Origin: Terrirhizobium terrae
GTDB lineage: Bacteria > Pseudomonadota > Alphaproteobacteria > Rhizobiales > Rhizobiaceae
Assembly: GCF_030323265.1 (NCBI RefSeq)
Contig: NZ_CP104992.1
Coordinates: forward strand, 4,129,501-4,193,500
DNA: 64,000 nucleotides
Reading direction: 5' to 3'
The notes below the pieces were generated by a model that had not been told where the DNA came from, made no database searches, and saw only the letters and a list, made by a program, of their open reading frames with translations. The position numbers were made by a program, and so were the translations under genes. Shown here in pieces: positions 59,294-64,000 of this stretch (its first letter is position 1; every line of letters starts with the position of its first letter).

Positions 59294-59875
59294 TTACTCG
59301 CAGCGCATCGCCTCTTCCCAGTGGCGGCGGCAGAGCGACACGTATTTCTCGTTGCCGCCGACCTCCACCTGAGCGCCCTCGCGGATCACCTCGCCCGCCT
59401 CGTCGACCCTGACCACCATCGTCGCCTTGCGGCCGCAATGGCAGATGGTGCGCACTTCGCGCAGCTCGTCGGCAATCGCCAGAAGCTCCAGCGAGCCTGG
59501 AAACAGCTTGCCCTGGAAATCGGTGCGCAGCCCATAGGCCATCACGGGAATACCGATCCGGTCGGAGACCCGCGCCAGCTGCCAGGCCTGTTCGGCCGAC
59601 AGGAACTGCGCCTCATCGACGAAGACGCAGGCGATCGGCTCGGCGGCATGCATCTCGCTGATCATCGAGAACAGGTCTTCGCCGCCACCGAAGGGGATCG
59701 CCTCGGACGACAGTCCGATCCGCGAGGCGACGCGTCCCTTGCCGGCGCGATCGTCGAGCGCGGCGATGAAGATCGCCGTGCGCATGCCCCGTTCCCGGTA
59801 GTTATACGAAGCCTGCAACAGCATCGTCGACTTGCCGGCATTCATCGTCGCGTAGTGGAAATAGAGCTTGGCCAT
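59294..59875 (-). CDS. tdk: Thymidine kinase
   Basis: A 193-residue type II thymidine kinase of the salvage pathway. The P-loop is MNAGKSTMLLQA, the DEAQFL motif is the Walker B with the catalytic Glu, and the zinc residues lie in ICHCGRKA and CRRHW. The ATG at 59875 starts with the conserved MAKLYFHYATM. It precedes no close partner; pit ends about 90 bp upstream. Confidence 0.95.
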   Translation of the reverse strand: MAKLYFHYATMNAGKSTMLLQASYNYRERGMRTAIFIAALDDRAGKGRVASRIGLSSEAIPFGGGEDLFSMISEMHAAEPIACVFVDEAQFLSAEQAWQLARVSDRIGIPVMAYGLRTDFQGKLFPGSLELLAIADELREVRTICHCGRKATMVVRVDEAGEVIREGAQVEVGGNEKYVSLCRRHWEEAMRCE

Positions 59876-59963
59876 GGATGCGTTTTGACCTTCCGCCGCT
59901 TTCGACGGAAGGGATTGGTGCCGATAACCACAGATAATTGAAGCGCTGCCCCCAAGCGCTCCG

Positions 59964-60968
59964 TCAGCCGAACAGCGATGCGGCCTTGTAGGTCAGGTAG
60001 GAGATCAGCGCCGCCGCCGGCATGGTGACGATCCAGGCGATGACGATGTTGCCGGCAAGCCCCCAGCGCACTGCCGACATCCGACGCGCCGCACCCACGC
60101 CGATAATGGCACCTGTGATCGTGTGGGTGGTGGAGACCGGAATACCGAGCCATGTCGCGCCGAACAGCGTCAGCGCACCGCCCGTTTCGGCGCAAAAACC
60201 CTGCATCGGGTTGAGCCGGGTGATCTTCGACCCCATTGTGTGGACGATCCGCCAGCCGCCGAACAGCGTGCCGAGTGCCATCGCCGACTGGCAGGTGATC
60301 ACCACCCAGAACGGGACGTAGAACTCAGAACCGAGATAGCCCTGGCTGAACAGCAGAACCGCGATGATGCCCATCGTCTTCTGCGCATCATTGCCACCAT
60401 GACCGAGGGAATACAGCGAGGCCGAGATGAACTGCATGATGCGGAATGTCCGGTCGACAGCGAAGGGCGTCTGGCGCACGAAGATCCAGGAGACGGCAAG
60501 CACCAGCACCAGCGCCAGGAAGAAACCGATTGCAGGTGACATGAAGATCGCCCCCGCCGTCTTCAGGAAACCGCTCCAGACGATCGAAGAGACGCCGACC
60601 TTGGCAAGACCTGCTCCAATCAGTCCACCGACCAGCGCGTGCGACGAACTGGACGGAATACCGAAGATCCAGGTGACGATGTTCCAGACGATCGCCCCCA
60701 TCAGCGCGGCGAAGATCACCGCAGGCGACACGATGCCGGGATCGATAATGCCGGTTCCGAGCGTCTCGGCCACATGCAGGCCGAAAAACAGGAAGGCGAT
60801 GAAATTGAAGAACGCAGCCCAGGCCACCGCATATTGCGGCCGCAGCACACGCGTCGAGACGATCGTCGCGATCGAATTGGCGGCGTCGTGCAATCCGTTG
60901 AGGAAATCGAAAAACAGCGCGATGCCGATCAGACCGGCGAGAAGCGGAAAAGCGAGTGTCGCGTCCAT
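59964..60968 (-). CDS. pit: Low-affinity inorganic phosphate transporter Pit
   Basis: A 334-residue inner-membrane phosphate/H+ symporter with ten helices. The signature repeats are FFDFLNGLHDAANSIATIV (N-terminal) and SLGHGGNDAQKTMGII with GIPVSTTHTITGAIIG (C-terminal). The start overlaps the stop of orfA (TGATG), so the two are co-translated, as in the known S. meliloti orfA-pit operon, which PhoB represses under phosphate limitation. The Pho box at 61660 fits. Confidence 0.95.
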   Translation of the reverse strand: MDATLAFPLLAGLIGIALFFDFLNGLHDAANSIATIVSTRVLRPQYAVAWAAFFNFIAFLFFGLHVAETLGTGIIDPGIVSPAVIFAALMGAIVWNIVTWIFGIPSSSSHALVGGLIGAGLAKVGVSSIVWSGFLKTAGAIFMSPAIGFFLALVLVLAVSWIFVRQTPFAVDRTFRIMQFISASLYSLGHGGNDAQKTMGIIAVLLFSQGYLGSEFYVPFWVVITCQSAMALGTLFGGWRIVHTMGSKITRLNPMQGFCAETGGALTLFGATWLGIPVSTTHTITGAIIGVGAARRMSAVRWGLAGNIVIAWIVTMPAAALISYLTYKAASLFG

Positions 60969-61612
60969 CAGACATTCTCGATTACAATGCCGCTGATCTC
61001 GTTGGCGACGTCCTCGAACCGGTCGACGACCTTTTCAAGTTCGCCATAGATCTCGCTGCCGATCATATAGGCCATCGCATTGCCGGCAGCGCCATGGCGG
61101 ATGAAGAGATCCTTGAGCCCCTGATCGTGCAGGTCGTCGGAACGCCCCTCGACGCGGGTGACTTCTTCGGCGATGGCGCTCAGACGCTGTGCATTAGCGC
61201 CGACCTTATCGAGCAGCGGAATGGCTTCGGCGACGAGATGCGCGGCCTTCACGACCTCCTCGCCCATCTGCCGCATCAACGGATCGAAGCTCGTCTGCTC
61301 GAACAGGCGGATCGTTTTGACCGTCTTGTGCATCATGTCGATCGCGTCATCCATCGACTGGATCAGATCCTTGATGTCGCCGCGGTCGAAAGGCGTGATG
61401 AAACTGCGCCGCACGGCCAAAAGCACCTCGCGGGTAATGTTGTCGGCGCGGTCTTCCAGTGTCACGATGCGCTCGCAGTTCTTCTCCACGTCCTCGCCGT
61501 TGAGAAGACTGCGCAGCGCCTCGGCAGCTTCGACCACTGTGCGCGAATGCTCGGAGAACATGTCGAAGAACTTGTCCTCGCGCGGCATCAATTTCCGGAA
61601 AACGCTCATCAT
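60968..61612 (-). CDS. orfA: DUF47/PhoU-like Pit accessory protein (OrfA)
   Basis: A 214-residue helical protein of the DUF47 (TIGR00153) family: FRKLMPREDKFFDMFSEHS, DRADNITREVLLAVRRSFITPFDRGDIKDL and DDAIDMMHKTVKTI, similar to PhoU. It regulates or assists Pit. It is coupled to pit by a TGATG overlap. The upstream region holds a consensus Pho box. Confidence 0.93.
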   Translation of the reverse strand: MMSVFRKLMPREDKFFDMFSEHSRTVVEAAEALRSLLNGEDVEKNCERIVTLEDRADNITREVLLAVRRSFITPFDRGDIKDLIQSMDDAIDMMHKTVKTIRLFEQTSFDPLMRQMGEEVVKAAHLVAEAIPLLDKVGANAQRLSAIAEEVTRVEGRSDDLHDQGLKDLFIRHGAAGNAMAYMIGSEIYGELEKVVDRFEDVANEISGIVIENV

Positions 61613-61659
61613 GGCCCTGTCCTCGGTATTGTCTCAGTGTTCGTCGTCTGGCGCCGCCA

Positions 61660-61677
61660 CTGTCACAAAACTGTCAT
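61660..61677. promoter_or_regulatory. Pho box (PhoB site)
   Basis: Two direct repeats, CTGTCAC (61660-61666) and CTGTCAT (61671-61677), separated by AAAA, match the PhoB consensus of two 7-bp repeats with a 4-bp spacer. It is 48 bp upstream of orfA-pit (minus) and 53 bp upstream of the Nudix start (plus), so it can repress the first and activate the second; inference. Confidence 0.8.
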
Positions 61678-61729
61678 AAATGCTATCGGGCCGCTGGAAT
61701 CAACCGTGAAAATCGGCTTTTACCCGCCC

Positions 61730-62245
61730 ATGAAGCCTGCCAGAAAAGATAAGAAGCGGCTCGACACCAAACCGAGGACGCTGCTGCAACAGCTTGCGCA
61801 GATGCCGGACAAGCTGTTCAACGGCGAGTTCCGGCATCAATACGCAGCGCTCTGCTATCGGCAGGCGGCAGGCCGCGGAGATATCGAAATCCTGCTCATC
61901 ACCTCGCGGGAAAGCGGCCGCTGGGTGATCCCCAAGGGCTGGCCTATGAAAAGGAAGAAGCCGCACGAAGCCGCCGAGATAGAGGCATGGCAGGAAGCGG
62001 GCGTCCGCGGCCGGGCGAAAAAGAAGCCTGTGGGTCGCTACACCTATCTGAAATGGCTGGACGACGGCGACGTCGCGCCCTGCATGGTGGAAGTCTACGA
62101 GATCGAGGTCACCGAGATAGATGCCAAGTTCAAGGAACGCGGCCAGCGCGAGCTTGCCTGGCTGTCACGCGAGGAAGCTGCCCATCGTGTCCGCGAGGTC
62201 GAGCTCAAATCCCTCATCATCGACTTTAGGCCGAAACAAAAATAG
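61730..62245 (+). CDS. Nudix hydrolase, DIPP-like
   Basis: A 171-residue Nudix protein. The box is GWPMKRKKPHEAAEIEAWQEAGVRG, a form seen in the diphosphoinositol-polyphosphate-type group, with the metal-binding EAWQEAGV core, and a basic N-terminus (MKPARKDKKRLD). The ATG at 61730 is chosen; an in-frame GTG at 61706 is an alternative. It lies 53 bp beyond a Pho box, so phosphate starvation may induce it. Substrate unknown. Confidence 0.82.
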   Translation: MKPARKDKKRLDTKPRTLLQQLAQMPDKLFNGEFRHQYAALCYRQAAGRGDIEILLITSRESGRWVIPKGWPMKRKKPHEAAEIEAWQEAGVRGRAKKKPVGRYTYLKWLDDGDVAPCMVEVYEIEVTEIDAKFKERGQRELAWLSREEAAHRVREVELKSLIIDFRPKQK

Positions 62246-62252
62246 GCGACGG

Positions 62253-62821
62253 CTAACCAATCGGCCGGCATCGCTCAGCCCTGCCCGCCCCTGGAATTTC
62301 CAGCATGCGGAGAACGAAATCCGCCCGTTCGCCGACCGTCACTTTCGGCAGCGGGATCACTTCATAGCCGAGCGCGGGATAGATCGCGGCAAGCCGCTCG
62401 TATTCGGCAACGGCGTCATCAAGCGAATGGCGCCTCTCAGCGTCCCCGGCATAGATTTCCGGCCAAGGCGGCGTCATGAAGACCATGGGTTGGTAGGGAT
62501 GGGATGCGTTGAGCCGCGCGGCAGCCGGCTCCCCGGTCGCCTGCTCGAGCGCTGCGGCTGCATCGACCAGCCCGCGATCGAAGAACGTCCAGCCTTCATT
62601 CCGGGCAGCCGAAGCACGGTCGGCGACCGCCATTTCAATGGCCCGACGCGCAAACGCCGCGAGGTCCACCCAGGGAGAGCGGCCCCCGTGCCTTCCAGTT
62701 CCTCCTTCACGATCCGCCGTCCGGGCTCTTCCACGACTGTATGGCCCCGCGCTGCAAGCTCGGCAAGCAGTGTGGACTTGCCGCCACCGGAGCATCCTGA
62801 AATCACGACCAAACGGTCCAT
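62253..62821 (-). CDS. Small AAA-type ATPase (frame broken)
   Basis: About 189 residues after correction. Walker A is SGCSGGGKSTLLAEL; then VVEEPGRRIVKEELE, and in the second frame AAFARRAIEMAVADRASA, WTFFDRGLVDAA and the C-terminal RLAAIYPALGYEVIPLPK, matching AAA_28-type ATPases (ATP/GTPases of unknown target). One base is missing in the G run 62673-62675. The ATG at 62821 faces the VOC gene divergently. Confidence 0.85.
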
Positions 62822-62918
62822 GCGAAATATTCCTGTCCTGTAAGCCGGATCGAGAAGGCAAGGTTTCGGGTATTGCCGCCATCGCCGCCATGCCTAATCT
62901 GCGCGAGATCCTATCGGA

Positions 62919-63566
62919 GTGACACTCGTGCTGAAACTCGATCATCTGACCGTGATAGCGCCGTCGCTGGCCGAAGGGGTTGAGCACGTCCGCAATTGCC
63001 TCGATCTCGACGTGCCCTTCGGTTCGCGCCACGACTATATGGGCACCCACAACCATCGCCTCCAGCTGGGAAACTCCGTCTATCTCGAAATCGTTGCGCT
63101 TGATCCCGACGGCACGCCACCCGGCAGGCCACGCTGGTTCGGCTTGGATGATCAGCGAAAGATCAGGTCGGACTGGGATGCCGGGCGACGCCTGAGAGGC
63201 TGGGTTGCCAATACCGATCACATGGATGCCATCCGCCAGACCCATGGTGCAATCTTCGGCGACGCGGTGAGCCTGCCGTCAGCGGACCCGACCTTCACAT
63301 TCTCGATTCCGGCTGATGGATCGCTTCCGCTGGATGGCGCGGCTCCCTCGATCATCGATCATCGCGGCGATGCCAGCTATGTGGCCTCCATTCCGGACCT
63401 CGGCGCGCGCCTTCACGCGTTCACCCTGGAGCATCCAGATCCGGAAGGCATAGAGGCGCTCTACCGGGATCTCGCCATCCAGCAGCCGCCGGCCGTCATC
63501 GCGGGTCCCGAGCTTCGCTACCGGGCGGCGATTGCAACGCCTTCCGGATTGAAAGCACTGACCTGA
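62919..63566 (+). CDS. VOC-superfamily protein (glyoxalase-like)
   Basis: A 215-residue protein resembling the Glyoxalase-3-like family: KLDHLTVIAPSLAEGVEHVRNCLD with a His at the metal site, GTHNHRLQLGNSVYLEIVALDP, and a second half FTLEHPDPEGIEALYRDL. The start is GTG 62919 (or 62928). It probably binds a divalent metal; the reaction is unknown. Confidence 0.8.
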   Translation: MTLVLKLDHLTVIAPSLAEGVEHVRNCLDLDVPFGSRHDYMGTHNHRLQLGNSVYLEIVALDPDGTPPGRPRWFGLDDQRKIRSDWDAGRRLRGWVANTDHMDAIRQTHGAIFGDAVSLPSADPTFTFSIPADGSLPLDGAAPSIIDHRGDASYVASIPDLGARLHAFTLEHPDPEGIEALYRDLAIQQPPAVIAGPELRYRAAIATPSGLKALT

Positions 63567-63736
63567 ACCGCCGCACGACGCACGGCAGCCGATTCCAGCT
63601 CATTTGCCCAGGCTCAGTTGCGTCGGTGAACTGGCGGCCGCCCCCAATATGGCAGCCGCCAGCCATCGCTCCCTGAAGGTGGCCGGCCGGTTGCGGCAAC
63701 GCCTGGCGAAACAAGCGCGCGGCGAACTGGCCAGCA
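63567..63736. other. Short convergent gap
   Basis: About 170 bp between the VOC gene and the likely end of the FkbM gene. It holds no recognised gene; frames here are Arg/Ala-rich, as expected of non-coding high-GC DNA. No clear terminator was seen. Confidence 0.4.
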
Positions 63737-64000
63737 TCAATGCCGCGAGATACGCGGCTTGAAAAGAGGTGGGGACGTCCTTCCAATGCTTCCGGCTTGA
63801 GCAAGGGCTCGGCCGCCTGTCCGTCATGCCGCTGGATGAAGACGTCGTATTTCGACACGTCGACGAGATCCCATAACGCGTCGGGCTCCCAACCGAATTC
63901 ACGCACGATATTGCAATGGACTTCGATGGAGAGCGCCGGCGTCCTCGCCAACGCCTGTTGCGCGCCGCGCAGGATCTCGAACTCGTAGCCTTCCACATCG
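63737..64000 (-). CDS. FkbM-family methyltransferase, C-terminal part (window edge)
   Basis: The visible part begins DVEGYEFEILRGAQQAL and SIEVHCNIVREFGWEP, typical of FkbM SAM-dependent methyltransferases; the N-terminal part lies beyond the right edge. The uninterrupted frame runs to 63496 and would overlap the VOC gene by 70 bp with Arg/Gln-rich sequence. One extra base in the A run 63762-63765 (coding TTTT) would end it as HLFFKPRISRH at 63737, a more likely end. The other alternative frame ends at 63600. Substrate unknown. Confidence 0.7.

Noticed and set aside
60956-61729. Long upstream extension of the Nudix gene
   Set aside because: It lies opposite orfA and the Pho box and has no coding character; the gene starts at 61730 or 61706.

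Overview
This window looks like a piece of a Rhizobiaceae chromosome (Rhizobium/Agrobacterium/Neorhizobium type; inference from content). The pointers are a fused anthranilate synthase trpEG of 729 codons behind a leaderless Trp-Trp-Trp leader peptide, an ExsH-type RTX glycanase, an orfA-pit phosphate pair with a Pho box, a RIME-like palindromic repeat, a putA/Lrp pair and high-GC alphaproteobacterial codon use. No tRNA, rRNA, CRISPR array, prophage or complete insertion sequence was seen. Most genes are housekeeping or regulatory.

Layout: 1-9.9 kb holds a chemoreceptor (cut by the window edge), an ABC exporter, trmL, hemF, small hypothetical genes, and the overlapping minus-strand set DUF1285 - CoA-type Nudix - cca. 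10-17 kb is a tight MoxR - DUF58 - BatA/DUF4159 - amidotransferase-like membrane cluster followed by two tandem GNAT paralogues. 17.8-24 kb has an MFS carrier, a GNAT, a glutathionyl-hydroquinone reductase, a Nudix/metallophosphoesterase divergent pair and an ECF-like sigma/anti-sigma pair. 24-27 kb has leuA with an apparently undescribed-here leucine-rich leader ORF, then benE. 27-39 kb has a GH16 RTX glycanase, a methyltransferase, an HxlR regulator, a GGDEF-EAL sensor, a MerR-ATPase fusion, clpP, hupE, DUF2076, queF and a CDF metal exporter behind a terminator-like leader. 39-46 kb has trpEG with rnTrpL, an extensin-like protein and fhs. 46-56 kb has a TonB haem-type receptor, UPF0114, a REC-REC-GGEEF diguanylate cyclase, putA/putR, a LuxR regulator and a PAS protein. 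56-64 kb has a RIME-like element, DUF2333, pseudoazurin with a 269-bp nested inverted-repeat element in its upstream region, tdk, pit/orfA, a Nudix gene facing the Pho box, a small AAA ATPase, a VOC protein and the end of an FkbM methyltransferase.

Regulatory themes: three minus-strand transcripts (trpL, leuL, CDF leader) start with a good sigma-70 promoter and run straight into a leader that can fold into a hairpin; trpL and leuL both appear leaderless, with the start codon 7-8 nt after the -10 box. A consensus Pho box sits between orfA-pit and a Nudix gene.

Quality warning: about 26 reading-frame breaks occur in 64 kb, in conserved genes such as hemF, cca, leuA, clpP, queF, trpEG, putA and putR. 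Nearly all are single-base losses in C, G, A or T runs. They are best read as sequencing or consensus errors, not as pseudogenes, so the affected genes are annotated as whole CDSs with the break noted.
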